47,220 nucleotides of DNA, from contig NZ_ML762426.1 in assembly GCF_009498735.1 (NCBI RefSeq), positions 198,955 through 246,174 of the forward strand, in the 5' to 3' direction. The DNA comes from Gracilibacillus oryzae (lineage in GTDB: Bacteria > Bacillota > Bacilli > Bacillales > Amphibacillaceae). Each line of letters starts with the position of its first letter. The stretch's first letter is position 1. The notes beneath the pieces are model-generated. The model did no database searches. It was given only the letters and a program-made list of their open reading frames with translations, and was not told where the DNA came from. This document shows, in pieces, positions 23,984 to 33,224 of the stretch. The translations under genes and the position numbers were made by a program.

Positions 23984-25240
23984 CTAAAACCCATCTAACG
24001 GGATAGTATACTGAAGTTTTTCAAATACCTCTGGATATGGATACAGCCATGAAGCTACCTTGAGTGGGCTGGATTCAATACCTGTGACAGGGAATTCTGC
24101 AATGTAAGTATTATGCAGACCGACTGGTTTTACTTTGCCTAACAGATTGCGAACAATATAGACAGATGACACATTTTTATGGGAATTATTTTCTAACCAA
24201 ATATTATTACCTGGATATACCTGGGAGATTGGATATTTCAAATGGTCTTCATAGGTAACGATCGTTTTATCATCTTTATATTCTATATCTGTAATTAGCA
24301 GGCTGCCGATCTCTCCTTGACTTAAAGTGATAGGTAATTCTTTCGGATCCAACTTTTCTGATGACTTTGTTAAAGTTTGATAAAATTCTGCGTCTATATG
24401 AGGACTGAATGTGAGTTGACTGACGCCATCTTCTGGTAATGCGAATTTGAAAAAGTATTCAGTGGTTACCGTATTATCCTCTTGATTAATCTGTGAAATT
24501 GATGATTGATATCCAGTAAATAATTCTAAAGCATCACCATTGTCCGTGATTAAATTGAATGCCACCATATCTGCATTTGTTAAACTTCTTTCCTCAGTGA
24601 AATTCACGGAAACCTCTGCATCGTTCCATTTAATATGATGGAGCTCGAGTTTTACATCTCCTTCTTTTTTTGCTGCATTATCAATTTTTATTACATTATT
24701 GTCTGCTTCCTTAACTGGCATTTTAAAATTCCAATATCCTTTTGTGTTCATCACCTGATTGAAAGTCATTTCAAAAACCTCGTTATTTGAGATTTTAGTA
24801 TTTGGGTGAACCTTCAATATCATTGCGACCTTCTTATCGGACACTTTTTCATACCATAATGAACTTGCGAAATTTATCGTTTTACCATTATATTTGATAT
24901 GTGGTCTCCCTAAATACCGAAAAGGCTCTGCGATCAAGTTATTTTCCGTAGACTCTTCGTTGGTAAATTTTTTCTTACTTTCAACAGTCATCGAGTAGCT
25001 CAATTCATTGTCAAAATAATAAATTTCGTTTAGAGTTACTGTGATACCATTATCAGTTACACTTTGATTCAGCTTTTCCGTTAGATTTTTTTTGCTGGCA
25101 GTCATTAATTGTCTGTAAATAGAGTTTTCGAATATAGTTGATCGGTCTTGCAATTCCTCTTGGGCATTGGCAGGAAAGATGACTAAGCCTGATAGGATTA
25201 TCACGAAACTTATGATTGTTAATCTCTTTCTGAAAATCAT
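23984..25240 (-). CDS. secreted DUF4179-like protein without a membrane anchor
   Basis: This gene encodes 418 residues. A signal peptide ends near PANA|QE. The rest has beta-rich character. The segment LNQSVTDNGITVTLNEIYYF (about 57-76) matches the start of the DUF4179 region of anti-sigma factors, and the C-terminal half resembles the extracellular part of the anti-sigma protein encoded at 3439. It has no cytoplasmic sigma-binding head and no second transmembrane segment, so it cannot itself be an anti-sigma factor. Function is unknown. It has its own terminator, with AAGGGGG before the start. Confidence 0.65.
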   Translation of the reverse strand: MIFRKRLTIISFVIILSGLVIFPANAQEELQDRSTIFENSIYRQLMTASKKNLTEKLNQSVTDNGITVTLNEIYYFDNELSYSMTVESKKKFTNEESTENNLIAEPFRYLGRPHIKYNGKTINFASSLWYEKVSDKKVAMILKVHPNTKISNNEVFEMTFNQVMNTKGYWNFKMPVKEADNNVIKIDNAAKKEGDVKLELHHIKWNDAEVSVNFTEERSLTNADMVAFNLITDNGDALELFTGYQSSISQINQEDNTVTTEYFFKFALPEDGVSQLTFSPHIDAEFYQTLTKSSEKLDPKELPITLSQGEIGSLLITDIEYKDDKTIVTYEDHLKYPISQVYPGNNIWLENNSHKNVSSVYIVRNLLGKVKPVGLHNTYIAEFPVTGIESSPLKVASWLYPYPEVFEKLQYTIPLDGF

Positions 25241-25401
25241 TCCAATTCCCCCTTTTTTATCAATTAAGTTAGTTTATACAAATTTAAGTCACCTATTCGA
25301 TAAATAGGGAAATATCCGATTTGGAAGCATTCAAATGATTTTAATGTTATAATAGATTTTTCACTTGGGAAAAAATCTTAAAATGTGAGTAGGTGAATGA
25401 C

Positions 25402-25800
25402 ATGATTGAAATAAAAACATCTGAATTAAGTGATGGAGAATTCAATAGAGGCGTGTTTGCTGTTCGCGATATTAAAAAAGGGGAGCTTATTCATGAAGCA
25501 CCTGTTATTTCTTATCCAAATGAAGAGCATGAACACATTGAGAAGACCTTACTCGCTGATTATGCTTTTGAGTATGGCATAAATCATTCTGCTATCCTGC
25601 TTGGTTATGGCATGCTGTTTAACCATTCATATGAGCCGAATGCCAATTATGAAATTAATTTTGATAATCACACGTTCGAATTTTATGCTTACACAGATAT
25701 AAAAGCTGGTGATGAAATATTGATCAACTATAACGGTGATGTGGATATTCAGGATCCGCTCTGGTTTGATCAGGAAGATAAGGAAGAGAAAGACCTTTAA
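25402..25800 (+). CDS. SET-domain protein
   Basis: This gene encodes 132 residues. The SET-fold landmarks are GRGVFA (here NRGVFAVRDIKKGE), the N-H-S motif NHSYEPNANY (about 76-85) and the closing DIKAGDEILINYNG. In eukaryotic enzymes the NHSC Cys binds zinc in a post-SET context, and here it is Tyr, as in other short bacterial members. The fold predicts SAM-dependent lysine methylation of a protein, with target unknown. GTAGGTGA lies seven bases before ATG 25402. The stop lies inside a terminator stem. Confidence 0.85.
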   Translation: MIEIKTSELSDGEFNRGVFAVRDIKKGELIHEAPVISYPNEEHEHIEKTLLADYAFEYGINHSAILLGYGMLFNHSYEPNANYEINFDNHTFEFYAYTDIKAGDEILINYNGDVDIQDPLWFDQEDKEEKDL

Positions 25801-25821
25801 TTCATATTAGAGGTCTTTTTT
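25790..25821 (+). terminator. terminator after the SET gene
   Basis: AAGACCT pairs with AGGTCTT across a 14-base loop, then TTTTT. The left arm includes the last codons of the SET gene. Confidence 0.75.
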
Positions 25822-25874
25822 CTATAAAGAAATATGTTATGATAAAATGGATATATTGACCATTTAAGGTAATT

Positions 25875-26408
25875 ATGAAAACACATGCTGATTGGAGTCC
25901 CGTCACAATGAAAAGTATCAAAACACTGCTTTTCCTTGTATTAGCAGCTTATATACTTATTATTACCGATTTGATTCTATTCAAATATACTAGTTTAGAA
26001 ACGTTTGTACAACGTTTTCATCTAGACTTCCAGGATAATCTCTTCCACTGGCAATCACACAATTTTATCCCATTGAATACGATCAGCTATTATCTGTTCC
26101 AATCCGAGCTTTCTTTTTCAATAAGATTCCGAAATCTTTTCGGGAATTTTGCTGGTTTTATCCCGTTTGGCTTTCTATTTCCACTCATTTTCATCAAATT
26201 TCAAAGTTTGAAAAATATTATGTTCGCCACATTTTGTTTAAGCCTGCTTTTTGAGCTAGTCCAACTTGTTTTTGGATTAGGTACATTTGATGTGGATGAT
26301 TTAATCTTGAATACACTTGGCGGAGTGTTTGGTTATTTTCTGCTGTTTTTGTATCTCTTATTCAAGAAATCTATTAAAAAAAGTACTCTCAGAAAAGGGG
26401 GAGGATGA
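25875..26408 (+). CDS. VanZ-family membrane protein
   Basis: This gene encodes 177 residues with about five hydrophobic segments. The VanZ pattern is visible in HNFIPLNTISYY, NLFGNFAGFIPFGFLFPL (about 90-107) and the C-terminal FELVQLVFGLGTFDVDDLILNTLGG. VanZ itself gives low-level teicoplanin resistance, but most family members have no known role. The stop overlaps the next gene (ATGA), so they are coupled. Confidence 0.88.
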   Translation: MKTHADWSPVTMKSIKTLLFLVLAAYILIITDLILFKYTSLETFVQRFHLDFQDNLFHWQSHNFIPLNTISYYLFQSELSFSIRFRNLFGNFAGFIPFGFLFPLIFIKFQSLKNIMFATFCLSLLFELVQLVFGLGTFDVDDLILNTLGGVFGYFLLFLYLLFKKSIKKSTLRKGGG

Positions 26409-26767
26409 TGGGGTTTTCTGTAATTCTATTAGGGATGGTCTTGGTTGTGCTGCTTGCAGTGTCTGTAATTGCATTCATTATCGTGCAGACATTTGGGAAT
26501 GGAGCAGCACCTCTTAAACTGTCTTATATCTCTTTTGGATTACTGGTTATGCAATGGATCTTATTTTTGACCGATTTTTATGCAATCTTTCCAAATGAAA
26601 TAGGAGACGTTGTATTTATGCCCGCATGGTTTATTGCATGTGGATTCGGCGCCATAGCTATCATTCGGGAATGGAAGAATAACTCGGCAGTTGCAGTGGT
26701 TTTGGCAGTTTTGACAGGATTAAGTTTTATTATGGCGGTCTTTATTAATGGAATTGGGAATATGTAG
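26405..26767 (+). CDS. four-pass membrane protein
   Basis: This gene encodes 120 residues with hydrophobic segments near 5-27, 38-55, 66-82 and 93-114. It starts within the stop of the VanZ gene, with GGGGGAGG upstream. ATG 26408 is equally possible. No family was recognised. It is probably the second gene of a VanZ operon that continues into the methyltransferase 12 bases later. Confidence 0.65.
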   Translation: MMGFSVILLGMVLVVLLAVSVIAFIIVQTFGNGAAPLKLSYISFGLLVMQWILFLTDFYAIFPNEIGDVVFMPAWFIACGFGAIAIIREWKNNSAVAVVLAVLTGLSFIMAVFINGIGNM

Positions 26768-26779
26768 GAGGAGAAAAGG

Positions 26780-27513
26780 ATGAAACAGAATATCTATGAT
26801 AATGAGACATTTTTTCAGGAATATAAAAGATTGAGAAACAGCGGCATTTCATACAATGACTTTGTAGAACAGCCTGCGATCCATCACTTTTGCCTTCACT
26901 TGCTGACAAAACGGTACTGGATTTAGGCTGTGGCTTTGGACATTTTGCCAGATCCTGTATTGATCAAGGTGCAGCAAAGGTGGTTGGGATCGATATTTCC
27001 AGCAATATGATTACATATGCAGAGACAGAAAACAGCCATCAGAATATTGAGTATATTTGTGCCCCGATTGAAGAGGCAGACTTAGGTGAAAGAAAGTTTG
27101 ACCTGATTGTCAGTTCATTGGCAATTCACTATATCAAAGATTACGATCGTGTTGTTAAGAAAATCTATCATTTATTAAGACAACATGGTGAGTTTATTTT
27201 TTCTATCGAACATCCGATAGTTACTGCACGAAAAGGGATGGGTAATTGGGTGAAGGATAAAGATGGGGAGAAGTTGCATTGGGCTGTAGATCACTATCAG
27301 CTAGAAGGTGAACGCGGGAGGCACTGGGTGATTGATGGAGTGATCACTTATCACCGGACAATATCAACGTTAGTCAACACATTAATTGAGAACGGATTCA
27401 TTTTAGAAAAGATAGTCGAACCACAATCAACTGATTATGGATTAGAGCAGATGCCGAAATTGATCAATGAACAAAGAAGGCCTTCTTTTCTTGTGATCAA
27501 ATCAAAGAGGTGA
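26780..27513 (+). pseudogene. class I SAM methyltransferase with one frameshift
   Basis: ATG 26780 has GGAGGAGAAAAGG upstream and reads NIYDNETFFQEYKRLR and DFVEQPAIHHF, a typical N-terminus of the family, then stops at about 26927. Restoring one T in the run 26888-26891 joins it to LPSLADKTVLDLGCGFGHFA, whose DLGCGFGHF is motif I for SAM binding. That frame is open to 27513. The intact product would be about 244 residues. The next gene follows with a ribosome binding site inside its end. A TTG start at 26890 could yield only a shortened protein. Confidence 0.85.
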
Positions 27514-27518
27514 ATTAT

Positions 27519-28577
27519 ATGGAGCAATTGGAAAAGAGAAACCAGCAGTTAATTGATATTGTGATAGAGAAAGTACAGCAGGATTACGCGGAAGACATTG
27601 ATTTAATCGGTGTTTACGGATCTTTCATTACAGGGGATTATCATGAAAGGTCAGACTTGGACCTGCTAGTTGTTTTAAATAATGATAAAGGATATGGCTT
27701 TTCCACTTGTTTTATCTTACATGAAATTGGTTATGATTTATATGGTTCCACATGGTCGAAGCTTGAGGATATTGCTACATTTGATCATACTTTTACGGCA
27801 GAATTGATTGACGCAGAGATCGTGTATTATCGGAACAAGGAAAGTATGGAAAGGTTCCAACAGTTGCAACAGCAGGCGCTTGATATCATCAACAGTCCAA
27901 TGACACCTGATATGGTTCAAAAGGCAAAGAAACATTTGGATGACGGAATCCTTGCTTATGGAAAAATGATGTTGGCAGAAGACATTGGGGCAGTAAGAAT
28001 GGCATTAGGTGATGTAGTATATTATTCGTTTAATGTGATCAGTCTGCTGAATCACAGTTATTATAAATATGGAGTGAAGCGGCAGCTGGAGGAAGCGGTT
28101 GCGATGGCATACGTTCCTGAAAACCTGAGAACACAAATAGATGAATTTTTGCAGGCAGAATCTGTTAAGAAGATTAAGGATAATGCAGGAAAGTTAATCA
28201 AAAGTGTGAAGAAACTGTATGAGGAAATTGCAGCGGAGACAATTCCGAAACTTGAGCCGACAAAAGAAAAACTGCGAGGAACTTATGAAGAAATATGGTC
28301 GAATTGGTACAATAAAGTGCTCTATGCAGCAGAACAAAAAGATACTTTACTGGCATTCTCTGCTGGTGTGAGTTGTCAGGATTTTTATGATGAGATGCAT
28401 AATAATTGTGGAACAGTGCGCATTAATTTAATGCAGCATTTTGAGCAGTGTGATCTTGGCAGTTTTGCGGCTGCTTTTGAGAATGCGATGAATCAATACA
28501 AGATGGAGTATGACAAGGTTGGACTCAAGGTGCGGAAATATGACTCTGTTGCTGCGCTTAGGGCGGGCTATCTTTAG
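27519..28577 (+). CDS. nucleotidyltransferase-domain protein with helical C-terminal region
   Basis: This gene encodes 352 residues. The N-terminal motif is GVYGSFITGDYHERSDLDLLVV (core GSFITGDYHERSDLDL, about 34-49), with both metal-binding Asp. The remainder (about 120-350) is helical and may carry the acceptor-binding part, resembling nucleotidyltransferases fused to HEPN- or kanamycin-NTase-like helices. Substrate is unknown. GAGGTGA lies eight bases before ATG 27519, inside the end of the methyltransferase frame. Confidence 0.85.
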   Translation: MEQLEKRNQQLIDIVIEKVQQDYAEDIDLIGVYGSFITGDYHERSDLDLLVVLNNDKGYGFSTCFILHEIGYDLYGSTWSKLEDIATFDHTFTAELIDAEIVYYRNKESMERFQQLQQQALDIINSPMTPDMVQKAKKHLDDGILAYGKMMLAEDIGAVRMALGDVVYYSFNVISLLNHSYYKYGVKRQLEEAVAMAYVPENLRTQIDEFLQAESVKKIKDNAGKLIKSVKKLYEEIAAETIPKLEPTKEKLRGTYEEIWSNWYNKVLYAAEQKDTLLAFSAGVSCQDFYDEMHNNCGTVRINLMQHFEQCDLGSFAAAFENAMNQYKMEYDKVGLKVRKYDSVAALRAGYL

Positions 28578-28628
28578 AGGGTTTATACAAGGAAATAAAT
28601 CATCAATTATAAGAAAGGTGGTTAAAAA

Positions 28629-29126
28629 ATGGCCCAGTTAGCTTTTAGTAATTATTTCTTTTTTGCAGTTGTACTTGTTTTTGCCATTTACATCTCATAC
28701 TCCATATTAAGAAGGTTTGTTGAGAGGAATGAGAAGGATTTTACAAGGGAAGAAGGACAGAGTAGTGGGGATATTAAGTGGAAATCTATTTTTGCCTTCT
28801 TAAGTGCGGCAATGGTTGCCAGTTTTCTTTACTTAATGAATAACGATCAATCAGACGCTATCATTTTTTTCGTAATATTCTTCCTGTTTGGATTAACATC
28901 AGAGAGGAGACGCGAGCCAAGTCCCAGCCCATCAACGACTGATAAAATTATTAATTCCATTGTTTATGCAGTTATAATATGTTTCTTTATATTTATCACC
29001 TTTACCTCGACTGCCGGTATGGTCAGTAAGATTGGTGCCTGGGTGATTTTTCTTCTTACTTTTATAGTTAGAAAAATGGAAAAGAAGTATTTGATTTCAG
29101 ATAATACGAACAGTCATGGTATATAG
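28629..29126 (+). CDS. membrane protein of unknown function
   Basis: This gene encodes 165 residues with about four hydrophobic segments (about 7-25, 55-72, 78-92 and 110-140). A basic, serine-proline-rich loop (SERRREPSPSPSTTDK) lies between the third and fourth. GAAAGGTGG precedes the start. No family was recognised, and it stands alone. Confidence 0.6.
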   Translation: MAQLAFSNYFFFAVVLVFAIYISYSILRRFVERNEKDFTREEGQSSGDIKWKSIFAFLSAAMVASFLYLMNNDQSDAIIFFVIFFLFGLTSERRREPSPSPSTTDKIINSIVYAVIICFFIFITFTSTAGMVSKIGAWVIFLLTFIVRKMEKKYLISDNTNSHGI

Positions 29127-29399
29127 ACAGGGGAAAGTGTTGCTTATCTTAAAAAAGATATTAATCTAGTTCAATGAGAAAAGTCAGTTATATTTAAGAA
29201 GATAACAAGAGGAATTTTTGTAATGGCTATTGAGATTTTTTCAGGCTTTCAGCAATATAAAAAATGAGTATGTTAGAAAATGAATGGAAAGAAATAAATT
29301 AAGGGAACATTTAGTACAAACAAGGGTGAAAGTTAATCAACCGCAGACTTAACTTACAAAAATTCTGAGAATATCAGACCTTCAGGAGTTGAATTCAAC

Positions 29400-29957
29400 T
29401 TGACTAATTTATATTTTGTTAGGCATGCACACTCTATTTATACACCAGATGAATTAAATAGGCCGTTGTCGGAAAGAGGTTTCATTGATGCTGCACAAGT
29501 TACGAATCTATTAGAAAAAGAAGAAATTAATATGGTTGTTTCAAGTCCATATAAACGTGCTGTACAAACGGTCGAAGGCATAGCTAAATACATAAATAGG
29601 AACATTGAAATAATAGACGGCTTGAAAGAACGTACGTTAACCAAAGACCCTGCCGCAGATTTTACTTTTGCAATTACAAAAGTATGGGAAGATTTCAGCT
29701 TTTCGTGGAAAGGTGGAGAATCTAACCTTGTTGCACAAAAAAGAGGTGTGGATGCTACTTATGATATTTTAGAGAGGTACAAAGACGAAAATGTTGTTAT
29801 CGGCACACATGGAAATTTGATGGTTCTAATCATGAACTTCTTTGACAATCAATATGATTTTTCTTTCTGGAAAAATCTCGATATGCCTGATATATATAAA
29901 TTAACGTTTGATGGCAAGGCCTTAATAAATGTAGAAAGATTATGGGAAAGAAACTAA
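29400..29957 (+). CDS. histidine phosphatase-family protein
   Basis: This gene encodes 185 residues starting at TTG. The catalytic motif is YFVRHAHSIY (RHA in place of the common RHG), supported by VVSSPYKRAVQTVEGI with the second conserved Arg and by VIGTHGNLM with the second His. Its size fits the phosphoglycerate-mutase-like phosphatases of broad specificity. CAGGAG lies 14 bases before TTG 29400, which is somewhat long. The preceding 270 bases hold no gene I can support. Confidence 0.85.
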   Translation: MTNLYFVRHAHSIYTPDELNRPLSERGFIDAAQVTNLLEKEEINMVVSSPYKRAVQTVEGIAKYINRNIEIIDGLKERTLTKDPAADFTFAITKVWEDFSFSWKGGESNLVAQKRGVDATYDILERYKDENVVIGTHGNLMVLIMNFFDNQYDFSFWKNLDMPDIYKLTFDGKALINVERLWERN

Positions 29958-30030
29958 TATTATTTTTCAATTAGAGATATGTCCAGAGAAAAATATGATG
30001 AAAATTAATTAGCAGGAGGCAGTGATTATA

Positions 30031-30510
30031 ATGCCAATTAAAAATCTTAAAACCAATGAATCTCATGAATTAGAAGGAGTAGCCTACTTAGAATTATTTG
30101 ATCAGAATATTAAGGTATACATAGATCAAGAATCGGATATTGAATACGCGGAATTATGTATAACATACTTAAACACTATGCATGCGGGACTAATTGATGA
30201 AATTTGTAAAGCATCTATTAGATACTGTAATGAATTTCTTGATGATATTGGAGAAGATGTTATAAAATTTTCTAAACCGACAGATGTTCTAGCTTGTATT
30301 ACACCAAATACTATATGTATTCCGAACCCTGAAGATAAAACTCAACCTGTCATAGATTTGGAACTACTTTGCACATGGGAAGAAGAACATGGGATGGAAT
30401 GGGTCATTCGAAATGGAAAAGTTATGTATGTCGGACCTTATAATGGGATAAACCCTTATGGAAATTGTGATATGGGAGAAGATTGGAATTATGCTCAAGG
30501 TCTATTATAA
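30031..30510 (+). CDS. immunity-like/DUF6985-like protein
   Basis: This gene encodes 159 residues, acidic, with no signal or membrane segment. The C-terminal pattern LLCTWEEEHGMEWVIRNGKV followed by YVGPYNG resembles small cytosolic proteins of the DUF6985/immunity-like type found beside polymorphic toxins, as far as I can recall. ATG 30031 is chosen with AGCAGGAGG 11 bases upstream; GTG 30022 is too close to that site. No toxin gene is adjacent, so the assignment is tentative. It is followed 46 bases later by another cytosolic unknown. Confidence 0.5.
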   Translation: MPIKNLKTNESHELEGVAYLELFDQNIKVYIDQESDIEYAELCITYLNTMHAGLIDEICKASIRYCNEFLDDIGEDVIKFSKPTDVLACITPNTICIPNPEDKTQPVIDLELLCTWEEEHGMEWVIRNGKVMYVGPYNGINPYGNCDMGEDWNYAQGLL

Positions 30511-30556
30511 TTTCATTATGCATATTAGGATGTTCTAGCAGGAAAGGAAATAACAA

Positions 30557-31018
30557 ATGAAATATTTAGTAGATGAAGACCACTGGGATTTAGCTGGTTA
30601 TGCAGCAGAGAAGCAGAAACTATTAACTAGATTTAATCAGGAAACAGCAAATTTTTTAAAAAATAATTCATTTCATGATGGTAAAGTAGTATCGATTAAT
30701 ATTATGAATCAGGAAAATGGAACTACCAAAGACCCGACCACAATTAAAATGGATATCGAGCATTATAGCGGTGAATTATATGAAATTCAGTGGAAAAATG
30801 TCCGTAAGTTTATGATGGATTATGATATAACCCGAAATGTTTACGCGAATAACCCGCATGAGATTGTATTTGGCGGAAGGAGGGGTCTTGATGAATGGGG
30901 CTATGATGAGATCCTTTCATTGAGTAAGAAAAAACTGCAGCATGAAATTTTTTTGTTCTCGCAAACAACTATCATTATCCATTGCTCGAATATTAAAATC
31001 AGGAAAATAAAGGCTTAG
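30557..31018 (+). CDS. cytosolic protein of unknown function
   Basis: This gene encodes 153 residues with alpha/beta character. FHDGKVVSINIMNQ, a central TTIKMDIEHYSGELYEI and the end DEWGYDEILSLSKKKLQHEI are notable. The HDG...D pattern of strands recalls immunity-type proteins of polymorphic toxin loci, but I cannot name a family. AGGAAAGGA precedes the start. It is probably co-transcribed with the gene at 30031. Confidence 0.5.
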   Translation: MKYLVDEDHWDLAGYAAEKQKLLTRFNQETANFLKNNSFHDGKVVSINIMNQENGTTKDPTTIKMDIEHYSGELYEIQWKNVRKFMMDYDITRNVYANNPHEIVFGGRRGLDEWGYDEILSLSKKKLQHEIFLFSQTTIIIHCSNIKIRKIKA

Positions 31019-31053
31019 CCTAAATATGGTAATAAAGAAGGGGTATTTGTGTG

Positions 31054-31503
31054 ATGAATAAATTCTTAATATTATTGATAGGTACATATTTCCTGGCATT
31101 TGTATTTAACTTTATGCCTGCGCTGAAGCACCCTGATTTAGATATGGGTATTCTCAACGTCCTTGTAACGGTATTGTTTATGTTTTTGTTACTAATGTAC
31201 ACTAAAAAAGGCAATAGGTTCTTGAAGTTATTTTCTGTATTCGGCGTTATCTCCAGTGTAATTGTATTTATTATAGCAACATTTGAACACACAATGATTG
31301 GGAACGGTATTTTTGATATCAGTGCAACAATGCAGTATCCCTTTTATCTAATCTTTATTACACCTTTATTTGGCGGTAATATCCTATTTGATCTAAGTTA
31401 TAGTTTTTACTCCCTCTTAATGTCATTGTTTTATGGAGTGGTATTCGTTCTAACAGCTTATTCAAAGAAAGAACATGCAAAATCTGTTGCTTCATTTTCC
31501 TAA
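31054..31503 (+). CDS. four-pass membrane protein
   Basis: This gene encodes 149 residues with hydrophobic segments near 4-22, 32-50, 62-80 and 105-140. GAAGGGG lies about 12 bases before ATG 31054; GTG 31051 is the alternative. No family was recognised. Confidence 0.6.
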   Translation: MNKFLILLIGTYFLAFVFNFMPALKHPDLDMGILNVLVTVLFMFLLLMYTKKGNRFLKLFSVFGVISSVIVFIIATFEHTMIGNGIFDISATMQYPFYLIFITPLFGGNILFDLSYSFYSLLMSLFYGVVFVLTAYSKKEHAKSVASFS

Positions 31504-31641
31504 TTAACAAGGCAATCAATAATTGTATTCTCCTTTTTGAAAGGCTTATGCAATTTTACGTTATTATTGAACGATGATTTTAAGCATGGCAGAATTGTTA
31601 AATAAGCAGAAAGTAATCAATGATAAGAAAGGCGGTTACTG

Positions 31642-32127
31642 ATGAAGGTGTCACTTATTCACATAGGTTATTTCGTTGCATTAATTATCCTCTCTGTCGT
31701 ATCCTTTTTCGTCTTGCTTGGTGCAGGATTTGCGGGTCATCTCAATACATTAGTTTTATGTATCCCGCTTATTCTTAGCGTGTTATGGCTTTGTGATTAT
31801 ATCTGGCGAATTTTCAGTGTGAATACAGATAAAATCAGGCTGATTCGGCCGGCTAAGAATTGGGCATTTATCAGTTTATTTCTATCAGGAGTTTTTACAG
31901 TATATAGTCTGTTTCTAACAACTTTAACTCCATCACCGACAGAAACTGCTCCTGTATGGATGTTTCTAGGGACACCTCTTATTCTGCTTCTCATTTGGTA
32001 TTGGCTGCTTTATAGATACCTAAAGAACATAAACCATTTCTCTCAACAGGTTTTGTGTACGGTATTGTTTATCATCTCCTTGATATATTCTTATCAGATT
32101 TTTAAGTTTATTATTTTGAATACATAA
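31642..32127 (+). CDS. four-pass membrane protein
   Basis: This gene encodes 161 residues with hydrophobic segments near 8-28, 32-50, 70-90, 105-122 and 135-158. A basic loop (NTDKIRLIRPAKN) sits after the second. GAAAGGCGG lies before the ATG. It converges with the exporter gene, and the terminator between them reads the other way. No family was recognised. Confidence 0.6.
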   Translation: MKVSLIHIGYFVALIILSVVSFFVLLGAGFAGHLNTLVLCIPLILSVLWLCDYIWRIFSVNTDKIRLIRPAKNWAFISLFLSGVFTVYSLFLTTLTPSPTETAPVWMFLGTPLILLLIWYWLLYRYLKNINHFSQQVLCTVLFIISLIYSYQIFKFIILNT

Positions 32128-32133
32128 AGAGCC

Positions 32134-32159
32134 AAAAAGGACCAGATTTTATCTGATCC
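32134..32159 (-). terminator. terminator of the aromatic acid exporter gene
   Basis: On the minus strand GGATCAGAT pairs with ATCTGGTCC (one mismatch) around a short loop and is followed by TTTTT. Confidence 0.75.
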
Positions 32160-32177
32160 CTCTGTCTTGCAATGTTA

Positions 32178-33209
32178 TTAATTTTCTTTCGGTTTTTGGT
32201 ATTGATCAATCAGTTTCTCCAACTTCTCTAAATGAAAGGAATAATCAATAATGGATGAAGCAATGATCATATGGCGAAGTTGCTGCTCTTTATTCAGGTG
32301 ATAGAATTCTAGAACCTGATCATAGAATTTATCTTTCTCCTTTAAAATATCTTTTTCACTTCTCTCATGCTCCAGTTTGATTTTACCAGAGTATTTAAGC
32401 AGCAAGTATTCATGATATTTGATTAGTTCTTCCAGCTGATGGTCAAATATTTTACTTTCATCTTTCAACGATTTGCTTTGAAAATAGTGTTCCTCAATAT
32501 TATCTAAAAGCTGATTGCCTTCTTGTAAGACCTTAAGCATTTGTTTGAATAAGATGATTTCTCTTACATTCAATCGTTTTGTCTTACCAAACTTCACTCT
32601 TTCTTCATCAAACATTTTGAATTGGTCTTCTAATTTTACCAGGTCCTTTTTAAACTTATCATTGATTTCCTGATAGGATGTTTCTTTCATTTCATTTGAG
32701 ATCACTGTCCTCAAGAGGAGTGACATATTCTGAAATGTGTTGTTAACATCCTGAATAAATTTCTTTTTGTATTTCGGCGGAAAGATAAATATATTTACTA
32801 TCACGGCAGTGCAGGTCCCGATTAAAATGACGAGAAATCTTTCTAAAGCAAAATCATAGTTTTCCCCACCGGTTGCACTCATAATTGCTAAAATGGTAAC
32901 TAGTGTTAAAGGTATGGTATTTTCCATCTTTAATTTAATGTTTACAGCAATCATTATTGTAATAACAAGTCCTATACTGATAGCATTTACTCCAAAGAAA
33001 TAAATGAAAAACAAGGAAATCGATGCACCTAATGTATTGGTGATGATTTGATCAGATAATTGCTTCCATGTTCGGTAAACGGAAGGCTGGACAGCGAGGA
33101 TGGCAGCAACGCCTGCAAACACATAGTTCTCCATCCCAAAGAGCATACAGATATATATCGATAATGTAACTGCTAAACCAGTTTTTAGAATTCTAGGGCC
33201 AAAAGTAAT
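32178..33209 (-). CDS. aromatic acid exporter-family (FUSC/ArAE-like) membrane protein
   Basis: With the start proposed here it encodes 343 residues. An N-terminal membrane domain of about 150 residues contains MENYVFAGVAAILAVQPSVYRTW, shortened to VFAGVAAILAVQPSVYR, a hallmark of the ArAE_1/DUF939 group. A long cytosolic helical domain follows. Family members begin about 20 residues before the first ATG (33146). The frame is open there and reads GPRILKTGLAVTLSIYI, but contains no ATG, GTG or TTG. An ATT at 33209 lies six bases after AAGGGGGAG and is the most likely start, or a mutated ATG. Substrate is unknown. Confidence 0.8.
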   Translation of the reverse strand: MTFGPRILKTGLAVTLSIYICMLFGMENYVFAGVAAILAVQPSVYRTWKQLSDQIITNTLGASISLFFIYFFGVNAISIGLVITIMIAVNIKLKMENTIPLTLVTILAIMSATGGENYDFALERFLVILIGTCTAVIVNIFIFPPKYKKKFIQDVNNTFQNMSLLLRTVISNEMKETSYQEINDKFKKDLVKLEDQFKMFDEERVKFGKTKRLNVREIILFKQMLKVLQEGNQLLDNIEEHYFQSKSLKDESKIFDHQLEELIKYHEYLLLKYSGKIKLEHERSEKDILKEKDKFYDQVLEFYHLNKEQQLRHMIIASSIIDYSFHLEKLEKLIDQYQKPKEN

Positions 33210-33224
33210 CTGGATCTCCCCCTT

